Program-made: the position numbers and the translations under genes
Notes under the pieces: generated by a model
Told to the model about the DNA's origin: nothing
The model's database searches: none
Seen by the model: the letters and a program-made list of their open reading frames with translations, nothing else
In this document: in pieces, positions 1 to 11,000 of the stretch
Layout of the letters: each line of letters opens with the position of its first letter
How positions within the stretch are numbered: the stretch's first letter is position 1
Assembly (NCBI GenBank): GCA_000149265.1
Contig: CH002917.1
Coordinates: 141,360 to 205,359, forward strand
DNA length: 64,000 nucleotides
Reading direction: 5' to 3'
Origin: Ciona savignyi
Taxonomy: Eukaryota; Chordata; Ascidiacea; Phlebobranchia; Cionidae

Positions 1-91
1 CTAGGAACAATATATATTTCATTATCATTTGTGACAATATTCGTTTATAAACTCCTAGGATTCCCAGGAACAATATATATTCCTGCACAAG

Positions 92-3000
92 CTACTGGTG
101 GAAGTTCACTTGTTTGGATCAACTGATTTCAAAGCAACTGAAATCAATCAGAAAATTAAAGAAATGAAAAGGTCGTATAAAAATTCAGTTATCTAATAGT
201 TTAAAAAAATGTTTTTTTTTTTAATGAAAATTGCTAGTGTTGACCTAATGGCATTTAGTTTTAAAAAGTGTTATTTCATTTACAGTCAGCACTCATAAAA
301 ATCTACCCCTTTAAAATAAAACTTAAAAAAAATGAAATCCCACCTTTTCAAAATAAAAACATTTTTAATATTTTTGCTTTTTTTTTATTGTATGGCTAAA
401 TGTCACAATGGTTTATCGTTTTTACACCAAATTACACTAAATAATTAGTTATACCAAATACTTAAAATATGGTACTAAGGAAATTATATTTCTCTTAAAA
501 CTCTAATTCTATCTCTGCGTTTTCCAGAAAAAGGAATGATATGGATGGATTCCAATGTGAATATAAGAATTTAGACTTAATTGAACCAATTGATGACTTA
601 AATGAAATAGCATCTAAACCTTGTAATGCAAAGTTTAATCGATTTCCTGGGATATTACCTTGTAAGTGGAACCTTGTTTATTAAATTCGTAATGCAGTGT
701 GTAAATACATATCTATCAGTCTTTTGCAATCACATGTTCTGACAATAACGTTTGTGTTAACGTTTTGTGTTTTATACCAGTAGGATAGAATATTCATGTT
801 TATCCCCTTTAATGGGAAAAAGGGGGTTAACACACGGGCAGTCGTCAGATCACCTCGCGCCCACCGTCGGGTTACCAGAGCTATTGCAGTGTGCTGTATA
901 TAATAGACACGTTCTTTCAATTTGGTAGAACCTATTAATCTGCTCGGTTCAGGCAATGTCCACAAAGTGCATTGCCCAAGGACACAACCGACTATCTAGC
1001 GAACAGTTTCGTACTTGCAACCTTTCGATTGAAAGGCGACACACTTAACCGGCCGGAAAGTAACTTTTAACTGGTGTTCTGCATGATACAGGTAAAAGAT
1101 CACTAGTTGTACCTCAATACATTGATCAGTTTGGCTTGTGTCAATCAATAGGTTTTTAATGAAATTAATTACTAAACAGCACAATTTTCACTAAATATTA
1201 GCTTTTAACTTATCAAAACCTGGTAAAAGAAGGCTTGTAATGGCAAAAAACTATCAGGTGGTTTGTGTCTTTGATCTTTAAAATGCACGACTTTGCATCG
1301 AAATAGGATAAGATATTCGTCATTGTTTTATAGGATAGGATATTCATGTTTATGCCTGTCAGTGGGAAAACACCTATGATACGGGATACAAACCAACCCA
1401 ATTATATCATTAAGAAAGCTATAAGTAATTATTTGCTGTTCTGTTTATTGTATCATAACACAGTTTAGTTTGCTTCCCCCCGAAATTTTGAATAAAAAAA
1501 AATGGTTTGGATTTTTAAAATAATGAAATAGGCTACTTTATCTTACTACACTATATGATCCCGATGTGTGCAAGCTAGAATTGCCGCAATCTAAAAGCAT
1601 AATTTACTCTATTAGGCCTGTGAACTTAATCTGTAAGTATAGCTCCTGTATTATATATATTTTTCACTCAGATGACCGAGCCAGGTTAATACTGCCACCA
1701 ATTCAGCAAAACCAACCTCCAGCTTATTACAATGGCTCTATGATTACGGTACAAAGCATTTGCATATTCATACCTATATATATTATTAGAATATTTATGT
1801 TTTATTCCTGACATTGGGAAAACCTAAAGCGTGTCCTTCACCATTCAACAAAACTAAGCTGCTGCTTATTTTAATGCATCTATTTTTACAATACATTGTC
1901 GTTCTATAAATGTATTAAAATATTCATAGCGCAGAATGACCAAATCAGAAGGTAAAGATATAAGACTGGCCTGTTAGTGTGGCGGTTTAGTGGGAAGAAT
2001 TTCAACCGATAGGTTGCAGGTTCTGAACTGGTCGCTAGCTAGTCGGTTGGGTCCTTGGGCAAGGCACTTGCCTTAACCCAGTGGATTAATGGGTTCTACT
2101 AAAATTAAGGGAACAAATAAATCATACACAACACAATGCAATAACTTCAATAAACTTACGATGTGCGCGAGGTGGTCTGATGATTGCTCGAGTGTGAACC
2201 CCCTTGGTTTTCCCATTCATGGGGATAAACGTGATTATCCTTATCCTATCCTTATAGCCACAAAGTACTATATTCCAAAAAATATAATAAGATAACAATG
2301 TATTGCAGGGTTGTCCTGGGTTTAATGGAAATGTGATAGCTGCACAAGCTCCACTTCCTCAACATATTCCAGAATTCTGGCATGCTGTTTGGTATTATGA
2401 TGTCACAACCATCGTCATGGTTACCAACTTACAGCAACTACTAAAGGTTAGTAGATGACTACTGACCAATTAGTTAATGCATTTGCTTTCTGCCAAAGGT
2501 TTAAAGATTTGAAACTGGTCGCTAGCTAATCGAATGTGCTCTTGGTCAATGCACTTAGTGGACATTGCCAGAATGCCAGAACCTAGTAAAATAATGGGTT
2601 CTACCAAATAAAAAAAACGTCTTAATCATAAACAACAAACCGCAATAGTTTTAGTAACCCGGTGGTGGGCGTAAGGTAATCTGACGATTTGTTGTGTGTT
2701 AATGCCCCTCGTGCTCTTTCATTCATGGGTTTAAACATAAATATCCAACCCTTTTCTATCCATCAATATCGTATTTTAAAGCATATACTGTAACATTTTG
2801 TTGAACAAAATTACTGTTCAAAGTAATCAGTCATATATAAAATGTTAAAATGTATGATGATTTGAATGTAAATATTTGATATCAATACCTGTTCCATATA
2901 ATTGGTATTTTAATTTAAAAAAGAAACTAATTAATTTATCCTATTAGATTCTACAGCACTCCGCCCAGTATTGGCCAATGTATGAAGGACAAACTGATAG

Positions 3001-4445
3001 ACATGGTGCCATTTCAGTGGAGCTTAAACATGAAAGTGAAAGTATAAAATCGGTCATCCAAAGGACTATTTTGATGACACAGGTATGTATATAACACATA
3101 ACCATCTATAAATGTATACACAATACCTAGCAGAAAAAACAAAAATTGTTTTGAAATACTGGTGCTATTTATTATAAAGGCAGATGTTTTATCACAATCT
3201 TTAAGATTTATCATACTTACATTATGTTTAGACTGTGCATGAATAGGATAAAAGGATACTCAACCTGTGAATAGGAAAACGCAAGGGGTGCCAGCGCACA
3301 GGCAATTGTCAGATCACCTTATGTTCACTGTAAGGTTACCGGTGCTATTGTAGTGTGTTTTGTATGATTCTAACCTTTTTTTTTAATTTGGTGGAACCCA
3401 TCATTCTACTGAGTTCGGGCAATGTCCGTGAAGTGCCTTGGCCAAGGACACCACCGACTGACTAGCGACCAGTTTCGAATCTGCAACCTTTAGACCGGAG
3501 GTTTTCAAGGCTTAGGCTGAAAGGCAACGCACTAATCCACCAAGCTAAGTGGCCAGATATTCGTATTTCGTTTCTATAAATGAAAGAATGTACAAAGCAA
3601 TATTACACACAATCATTATATTAATAAAGGCATTGCTGTGGTTTATATTTAACAGAACCCTTGCCAACATTTTTTAAACCCATCATTTAACTGGATTGTA
3701 GCGACATTAGCTAAGTGTCTTATCTAACGAAACAACCTACCAGAAAACGACTGATTTTGATCCTACAACCCTTCAGTTAAAATGTGAACGCTTAACTCTT
3801 GTGCATTTAAGGCTGTGCATAAAAAGGTTTACTTTAGGGATTGTCTTTTGACTTGCTTTATTTTTAATTTTATTGTGATAACAATGGCTGTACTAACTGC
3901 CGATAATCAGTAAGCACTGACAAGTGTTAAGTTCCTTACCAACTTTTTTACAGGATTTGACTGAGAAACAAGTCACCCAACTTCATTTCCAAGACTGGCA
4001 CGAGAACGGTCCGAATCCAAGTGCTGATTCCATCCTGGATTTGGTGAGAACTCTACAGGAGACACAAACCGGGAATCAGGGGAAAGTTCTAGTCCATTGC
4101 AAGTAAGTATTAAATTTAATGATGGTACTTTAAATGTTAGCTGATCATCATTGTTATGTTTGTTACATCATTATAGTGACGGAGCAGGCAGAACTGGGGT
4201 GTTGATTAGTGTGGCGAATCTTGTTGAAAGAATAAAGAGCGAAAATAAATTGGATGTTTTCCGAACGGTCAAAGACCTCAGAGACATGCGCCCAAAGATG
4301 GTCACTAGTGAGGTAATTGTATTTATTAAGTGATTCTGGCACTGCTTTATGGCATAAAATTACATTGCAGGCGCAGTATCGTTTCATCTACGAAGTTTGC
4401 AGAAAGTTTGTGGAGGGCTTTGCTACTTACGATAATTTTAAATAA
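92..4445 (+). CDS. Receptor-type protein tyrosine phosphatase, 3' exons (PTPRA/PTPRE-like D2 domain), 5' end outside window
   Basis: Eight exons can be joined with matching phase: 92-171, 528-661, 1672-1748, 2309-2446, 2948-3082, 3954-4102, 4177-4312 and 4371-4445 (TAA). The product is a PTP domain. It starts with a helix (INQKIKEMKR), then SKPCNAKFNRFPGILPYD, the AAQAPLPQ..FWHAVW block, the QYWP motif with GAISVELKHE, the WPD-loop region, the P-loop HCNDGAGRTG (Cys and Arg at C-x5-R spacing) and RPKMVTSEAQYRF. The C-terminus FATYDNFK closely resembles the end of vertebrate PTPRA/PTPRE, so this should be the membrane-distal D2 domain of a tandem-domain receptor; D1 and the ectodomain lie left of the window. 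The WPD loop reads WHE (Asp to Glu), as expected for a weakly active or regulatory D2. The first exon (92-171) has a weak donor and is the least certain. Family assignment is strong; the orthology is inferred. Confidence 0.88.
781..1058 (-). repeat. tRNA-derived SINE, near full length
   Basis: On the minus strand it runs from a tRNA-like head (GGTTCGAAAC-type B box, here diverged) to a tail of CCTAT repeats, which appears as taggatagaat on +. It lies in the intron between the second and third phosphatase exons. The same element recurs more than 20 times in the window in both orientations. Confidence 0.8.
1330..1392 (-). repeat. SINE tail fragment
   Basis: Only the 3' tail of the SINE remains (taggataggatattcatg on + with the following block), truncated before the central region. 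It is in the same intron as the 781-1058 copy. Confidence 0.55.
1964..2258 (+). repeat. tRNA-derived SINE, full length
   Basis: This copy has the order head, B-box-like GGTTCTGAAC, core (CTAGCTAGTCGGTT..GGGCAAGGCACTT), then the tail TATCCTTATCCTATCC. It is inserted in the intron before exon 2309-2446. Confidence 0.8.
2507..2762 (+). repeat. tRNA-derived SINE, diverged
   Basis: Shares GAAACTGGTCGCTAGCTAAT and the alternating gene-free core with the other SINEs, but the head is truncated and the tail is degenerate. Confidence 0.7.
3240..3556 (-). repeat. tRNA-derived SINE, diverged full length
   Basis: Reverse-oriented copy ending on + with the tRNA-like head (cgcactaatccaccaagct). It sits in the long intron before the active-site exon of the phosphatase. 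Confidence 0.7.
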
Positions 4446-4599
4446 ACAGTTCTCCAAAACCCTGTGATTAAGTGTATTTTTATATGATTCTGGAATTAAT
4501 CTCAGCATTGTGGTTCTGCATTATGATCTGTAAATATAATTAATCCTCTTTATTAGTTTAAATTTTCTTTTTTTTCTGGCCATTTTCTAATCAACCTGT

Positions 4600-4605
4600 A
4601 ATAAA
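4600..4605 (+). terminator. Candidate polyadenylation signal of the phosphatase gene
   Basis: AATAAA lies 155 bases after the TAA stop in AT-rich sequence. Position and motif fit a poly(A) signal; there is no transcript evidence. Confidence 0.4.
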
Positions 4606-4935
4606 TAGCTGCAAATTTACCAGAGTCACTATTTACATGCTGTACAAACGATCCTTTTATCAGTCCAATTAGCAAATAATATTGTTTTTCACCATTTTAT
4701 GCAAATTTGAACTGTATTTATTAACTAGCAGTATGTTGGTGTGAAGAGACCATTAAATTGCCTTTATGGTTTTTACTGTTTGTTAAATTTGTCGTTTAAA
4801 GAAGGGGATACTCCTTTATCCTATCTCAAACTTTTTAAATGAATGGATATATCTATCGTGACTGTTGGTAAGGTCACGTTAAAAAAAATTTCAGTTACTG
4901 TCTGATACTTGCAACCACTTCCCGTGGATTGTGGT

Positions 4936-5096
4936 AAAAAGCAAGTGGTTTTGTTAGCAAGGTTAATTGGGTCTACTAAACAAAGAGAACGTCTCTATAA
5001 TATACAACACACTGCAGTCACTCCGGTAATCCGACAATGCGCGTGTGGTAATTTGCCGGTTACCCGTGTAATAACGCCACCTTACGTATTGATTAT
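4936..5096 (+). repeat. SINE central/3' fragment
   Basis: Contains the GGTCTACTAAAC..ATACAACACACTGCAGT..CTCCGGTAATCCG core but lacks a clear head and CCTAT tail. It is the last recognisable element between the phosphatase gene and the satellite array. Confidence 0.6.
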
Positions 5097-5237
5097 TGAA
5101 TTATTAACGAATGTTCCCTTAAGCGATGTAATCTGACTATTGCCCGTCTGTTACTTAACTACGTTTGCCTACTCACGAAGGTAATATATGAATACTCTAT
5201 TCTAAGAGAACTTGTATATCGTAAGTGAAGAACATAA

Positions 5238-6676
5238 CATTTAGTAACAAGAGATTAATGTCAACAAAGATTATGGTGAACAAGAGATTGTGGTCAACAA
5301 GAGATTATAGTCAACAAGAGATTGTAGTTAACAAGAGATTGTGGTCAACAAAAGATTTTGGTCAACAAAAGATAGTGGTCAACAAAAGAATGTGGTCAAC
5401 AAAAGATTGTGGTCAACAAGAGATTGTGGTCAACAAGAGATTGTGGTCATCAACAAGAGATTGTGGTCAACAAGAGATTGTAGTCAACAAGAGATTGTGG
5501 CCAACAAAAGATTTTGGTCAACAAAAGATAGTGGTCAACAAGAGATTGTGGTCAACAAAAGATTTTGGTCAACAAAAGATAGTGGTCAACAAAAGAATGT
5601 GGTCAACAAAAGATTGTGGTCAACAAGAGATTGTGGTCAACAAGAGATTGTGGTCAACAAGAGATTGTGGTCAACAACAAAAGAGTGTGGTCAACAAGAG
5701 ATTGTGGTCAACAAGAGATTGTGGTCATCAACAAAAGAGTGTGGTCAACAAAAGATAGTGGTCAACAAGAGATTGTGGTCAACAAAAGATTTTGGTCAAC
5801 AAAAGATAGTGGTCAACAAAAGAATGTGGTCAACAAAAGATTGTGGTCAACAAGAGATTGTAGCCAACAAGAGATTGTGGTCAACAAGAGATTGTGGTCA
5901 ACAAGAGATTGTGGTCAACAAGAGATTGATGTGGTCAACATGAGATTGTGGTCAACAAGAGATTGTGGTCATCAACAAGAGATTGTGGTCAACAAGAGAT
6001 TGTGGTCAACAAGAGATTGTGGCCAACAAAAGAGTGTGGTCAACAAGAGATTGTGGTCAACAAGAGATTGTGGTAAACAAAAGATTGTGGTTAACACGAT
6101 ATTATGGTCAACAAGAGATTGTGGTTAACGAGAGATTGTGGTCAACAAGAGATTGTGGTCAACATGAGATTGTTATCAACAACAAGAGATTGTGTTCAAC
6201 AACAAGAGATTGTGGTTAACGAGAGATTGTGGTCAACAAGAAATTGTGGTCAACATGAGATTGTGGTCAACGAGAGATTGTAGCCAACAAGAGATTGTGG
6301 TCAACAAGAGATTGTGGTCAACAAGAGATTGTGGTCAACGAGAGATTGTGGTCAACAAGAGATTGTGGTCAACAAGGGATTGTAGTCAACAAGAGATTGT
6401 TATCAACAACAAGAGATTGTGTTCAACAACAAGAGATTCTGGTCAACGAGAGATTGTGTTCAACAACAAGAGATTCTGGTCAACGAGAGATTGTGGTCAA
6501 CAACAAGATATTTTGGTCAACAAAGATTGTGGTAAACAAGAGATTGTGGTCAACGAGAGATTGTGGTCAACAAGAGATTGTGGTTAACAATAGATTGTGG
6601 TCAACAAAGATTGTGGTCAACAAAGATTGTGGTCAACAAGAGATTGTGGTTAACAAGAGATTGTGGTCAACAAAAT
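5238..6676 (+). repeat. 17-bp minisatellite array (GTGGTCAACAAGAGATT), about 80 units
   Basis: The unit GTGGTCAACAAGAGATT repeats almost without interruption for 1.4 kb. Variant units (AAAAGATTTTG, AAAAGATAGTG, AAAAGAATGTG in order) recur as a block at about 5350, 5557 and 5784, showing a higher-order repeat of 207-227 bp. Some units carry an extra ATC or AAC triplet, others lack two bases. Because 17 is not a multiple of three and the unit has no stop in any forward frame, all three frames stay open and cycle through a 17-residue peptide. These long open frames are a property of the repeat, not evidence of a gene. Confidence 0.97.
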
Positions 6677-6679
6677 AAG

Positions 6680-7429
6680 TTTTATAGGTCGGACAGTGCT
6701 CATTGCGATTAACTTTAAATGCTTTGTTTGGACATATATATATTTATGTTACTCCCCGTGGATGGAAAAAGGAAGGGTGTTGTTACACGAAAAATTGGAT
6801 TTTCTGGCGAAAACGTTAAAAAGATTGCTTGCAGTCACTTTTAGCTTACAATCAGTTTTGAACTCTCGGCTGCATCCAGGGCAATATCAAATATTGAATA
6901 CACTGCAATACATCCGGCAATTAGACTGAGGGCAAGGTCGCCTAAGAAATGTCCGTGCAATAAACACACTCTTGGCAATCCTGTAAGGACACGGCAGCGG
7001 CGAACACCGCTAGTTCAGATTAATACGATTTTAGCTCGGCCTGCGCGTCTGTTTTGTTCTCTTAGCTTTAGACAATCTATAACAAACGTTACGAAGAAAT
7101 CACACATCACGTGATAAGAGTATTATGGCTTCTGAGAACTGCGTTCAAAGTCCTTCCTGTCACTTGATGTGTGATTGTTTCGTGAGAATTTTAACTCAAT
7201 GAAAACCCTGTTTCCAGTTCTTCTATAATTTCTACAAGTTGGACTATATCCATTTAAACAAGAATAAAAGGATCTTCCGTGACGGAGTTAGGATCGAATT
7301 GGCTTTACAGTATTGTACATTCCCATATACGAGTCATAAAAAGGACGAGAACTGATGATACCCGTTATTAGTCCGTTTAAGAAACCCAGCGCCGATTGGA
7401 GTACAATAAAATATTACCTCATGTCCGCA
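6680..7429. other. Intergenic, no supported gene
   Basis: Unique-looking sequence between the minisatellite and the first 4-kb duplication unit. One open stretch follows a good acceptor (7218-7355, 46 codons to a TGA) but has no recognisable motif and no partner exon. No repeat family seen elsewhere in the window is present. Confidence 0.5.
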
Positions 7430-7778
7430 GTCGCTTTACCAAACCCATTGCATATTGTACCCACGGTGTTAATCAAGGTACATGACTGTATTGTATTCGA
7501 GTCAACTGGGAGTGTTCTGTGATCGCTGATCTGTGAGTCGTTGTTATTTAAACTGAACCAACACAAGCAGCCAGCCTAGCGCACAGCAGTTTACAGCCGA
7601 TGCTGTCGAGGGTGTTAAATATAACAAACAATACCAGACAGGAATATAGCAAGTTTAACTATTTAGTTAATGTTGTCTGGTGTTAGAGGTGTCTTTTCTC
7701 GCCACACTGCACCTAAAAAGTGATTAGAATTTTAAGGTTCTATATTAAAATTGATTAGTAGCCGGAGAAATGATATTA

Positions 7779-7925
7779 ACTTATCAACAGTTTTAGATAA
7801 TGCATGCTTAGAGAAATTATACAAAGTGATCAACAGTTTTAAATAATGCATGTTCGGAGAAATTATATAAATTTATCAACAGTTTTAGATAATGCATGTT
7901 CAGAGAAATTATATAAAGTTATCAA
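7779..7925. repeat. Triplicated ~55-bp motif
   Basis: TTATCAACAGTTTTAGATAA followed by tgcatgttcagagaaatta occurs three times in a row; the second 4-kb unit has one copy near 11716. It lies about 150 bases upstream of the first exon of the aldolase-domain gene. Confidence 0.75.
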
Positions 7926-8078
7926 CAGTTGGTGAAAACTTTAGTTTCAATTGTTAGATAATTTAACAGTACACTTGTGTGTCTCTAGTTTTGATTGATC
8001 CCAAACCGCCAATATACAAATAACACATTTAGTCATCAGGTCATAAATAGGATAATCTGAAGGACTAAATTTTTCACA

Positions 8079-11000
8079 ATGAATCCATCCCAAGAAAATG
8101 ATGTTATTCGTGAGAAATTAGCTAAAGCTTTTCGTGCATTAGCTCGGTAAGTTTTGTTGTTGAATAAGAAATAGCGGCCATAAAATTGTGTTAAGAATAA
8201 TCTACAGAAAGCCAAGTACTTTTTATTATCACACGTCAGATTATTTTGTAGTAATGTTTTTTTTCTATATTGCACCGCACCTTACCAGTTTGGAATATAT
8301 AGTATGAGGTTCTCGAAATACATAATACTGATTCGTAAAGTGATATCGCAATAAAGGGAAACACTTCCTGATTACTGGTGTACTTTTATACAAGCCTAAC
8401 CGTTTACTTTCGTTTTGGAAAATGTTATAAACAAAAAATCAATATGGGATCATGGAAATATTGTATAAACAAGGAAATGTTTGTGCTTTCACAGAGAAAA
8501 CCTCTTTGGACAACTCGCTAGTTTCCATCACAAATTCTTAACATATTATTACAGTAAATATAGTCTGTAAATTTGGGCAACCCAATAATAAATGTGTTAA
8601 TAGTACAATTTTGGGTGTTGGGCTGTATCCTACGTACCTTTAGTGAAATATTACTAAATACGTGTACACATAGGCGGCGTTGTTTTGAAATCCCAGGGTG
8701 GGCGGTAATGTCTCCCGCGAGCCAAGCGAGCAAAAGCGCGATTTTTTTAAATACCTATCTACATAGATGGGGAGAAACATCTTTAAATCGTCTTTTACCG
8801 AATAATACACGACTGCCCGTCTAAATATTGGTTCCATTTCGCTATCGCAATTTAAACGAGCAAACCTTAATGCGAGTAGATAAAAGCGAAGCAGTAATTG
8901 TAATACGCGTCACTTTCGTGATCGCGTAATTAGGTTAGATAGCGCTATGTTAAAATTTACCAAGGAGATATTCAAGCTAACATAAAGTTTCATTTTTTAA
9001 GTCATTAACAGTTCGTTTTTATTATATTTGCATTTGATCTTTTTAATAAAAAACACTGTTTGCAATATTAGCTTTTTGAAACTTGTATTCTTGAAACGCA
9101 ATGCAATAAATAATACACCAAACTATAATTTGTTCTAATATTTATTGCATTGCGTGATTATGATGTTCTGATTTTAACACAAAAAGAAAAAAAAAACGCC
9201 ATAATTGGTGATATTAGCCAGTTAGGCACGTTTATTTCGCGAGAGATTATAGCCTAATATACAACTTGTTTAGCAATCGAATTAGAGTGAGAACTACGAA
9301 TTGCTTATTCCAAAACATATCTTTCTTATTTGTTCCTCGTTGCGGTTACGGCGCATCTGACTTGTTGCACAAGGAAATTTGCGGATTGCCCGTGTTTTAA
9401 CGCTCCCTACGTTAACACAATGGGTATAAACACAACTTAGAATATGCTGGTTTGCCTTATTTATATGTTGTCCACGCTACCGTATATTAATATCGATCGG
9501 TGGTTTTATATAAAAAAGGGTGTTTTCTGCCACAGCAAGAAAGCGTGATTAAATTTTAACCCCGCGGTTTTGTTGACTAACTGGCAAATACGAGAGTGCG
9601 CGGACCGTTGAAAGGACGATATTATAAACAAGATACGCGTGTGTGTGACTTCACAGGAAGCAACATTTGCATATAAGTAAACGTTGGGTGTGTGGCACGT
9701 TTTAAACGAAGCAGTCCGCTCATCCAAATTGCACTCTACACTCCAGTACTTAATCATTGTTATTAAAATGCGTTGCCTAGCTGATCGGTGATAGGGAGAG
9801 GGAGTATGACACATTAATCGAATAGCGCCTGAACATAAAACCTTTTTTAACTTTTATTTACTTTTAACATGGAATTTAAAATACATAAGTGGGTGATTTA
9901 AAGAAGTGGCCGATATTTTCAGGGGTGGCCGGCCCACTCTGCCACCCCACTAACGCCACCACTGCATGTACAGTACATGTTGGTTACTCACAGGTAAGCT
10001 GTATCAATATAATTTTGTTTTTGTAGGTGTGTAAAAATTATTGTAAAGTTCATACGTTTCCATTGNNNNNNNNNNNNNNNNNNNNNNNNNNNNNNNNNNN
10101 NNNNNNNNNNNNNNNNNNNNNNNNNNNNNNNNNNNNNNNNNNNNNNNNNNNNNNNNNNNNNNNNNTTATGCAAAGAAATATTTGCTTGGCGTTGTGTGAC
10201 ACACTTGGTTACCCAGTTTGGTTGGTCAATTGCTGGTATCATTCGGTTGATATCATTGAAACCCATACCACACTGAACAACACCAAGACTACAATGGATA
10301 AATGTTATTTTGACAAGAAAAGCAATCAATCTAAGCACACAAAATATTGTGAAAGGAAAGGATAGGATATTCATGTTTATCCCCATGAATGGAAAAACCA
10401 CGGACGTTAACACACAAGCAATCGTCAGATCACCTCGCGCCCACCGCCGGATTATCGAAGATATTGTAATGTGTTGTACATGATAGACACGTTCCTTCAA
10501 TTTTGTAGAACCTGTTATTAAAATGCGTTGCCTAGCTGATCGGTGATAGGGAGAGGGAGTATGACACATTAATCGAATAGCGCCTGAACATAAAACCTTT
10601 TTTAACTTTTATTTACTTTTAACATGGAATTTAAAATACATAAGTGGGTGATTTAAAGAAGTGGCCGATATTTTCAGGGGTGGCCGGCCCACCTTCTGCC
10701 ACCCCACTAACGCCACCACTGCATGTACAGTACATGTTGGTTACTCACAGGTAAGCTGTATCAATATAATTTTGTTTTTGTAGGTGTGTAAAAATTATTG
10801 TAAAGTTCATACGTTTCCATTGAAATAAAGACGACTTCACTGTATCAATGGCAACAAATTCTTGGCATGAAAATATATTATAACGCACTTAACTACGTCC
10901 ATGAAATTCGGTACACGAGCGAACCACGGTATAACGCATCTCGGCTTTCTGGACGCGCGCTGATCGTAGGCTGAGCGAATATTTCTTTGTTTGTTTGATG

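Noticed and set aside
5225-6678. Six overlapping long open frames with the repeat NKRLWSTRDCGQQ
   Set aside because: They are the three frames of a 17-bp minisatellite; no splice sites, start context or flanking exons support a protein.
7218-7355. 46-codon open stretch after a good acceptor, ending in TGA
   Set aside because: No recognisable motif, no upstream exon in phase, and chance open stretches of this size are common here.
8518-8837. Overlapping open frames on both strands, repeated at 13.3-13.6 kb
   Set aside because: Preserved only because the 4-kb segment is duplicated; no codon pattern, splice sites or motif support a gene.
10027-10569. Long open frames crossing the 10-kb gap
   Set aside because: They are open only because N translates as unknown residues.
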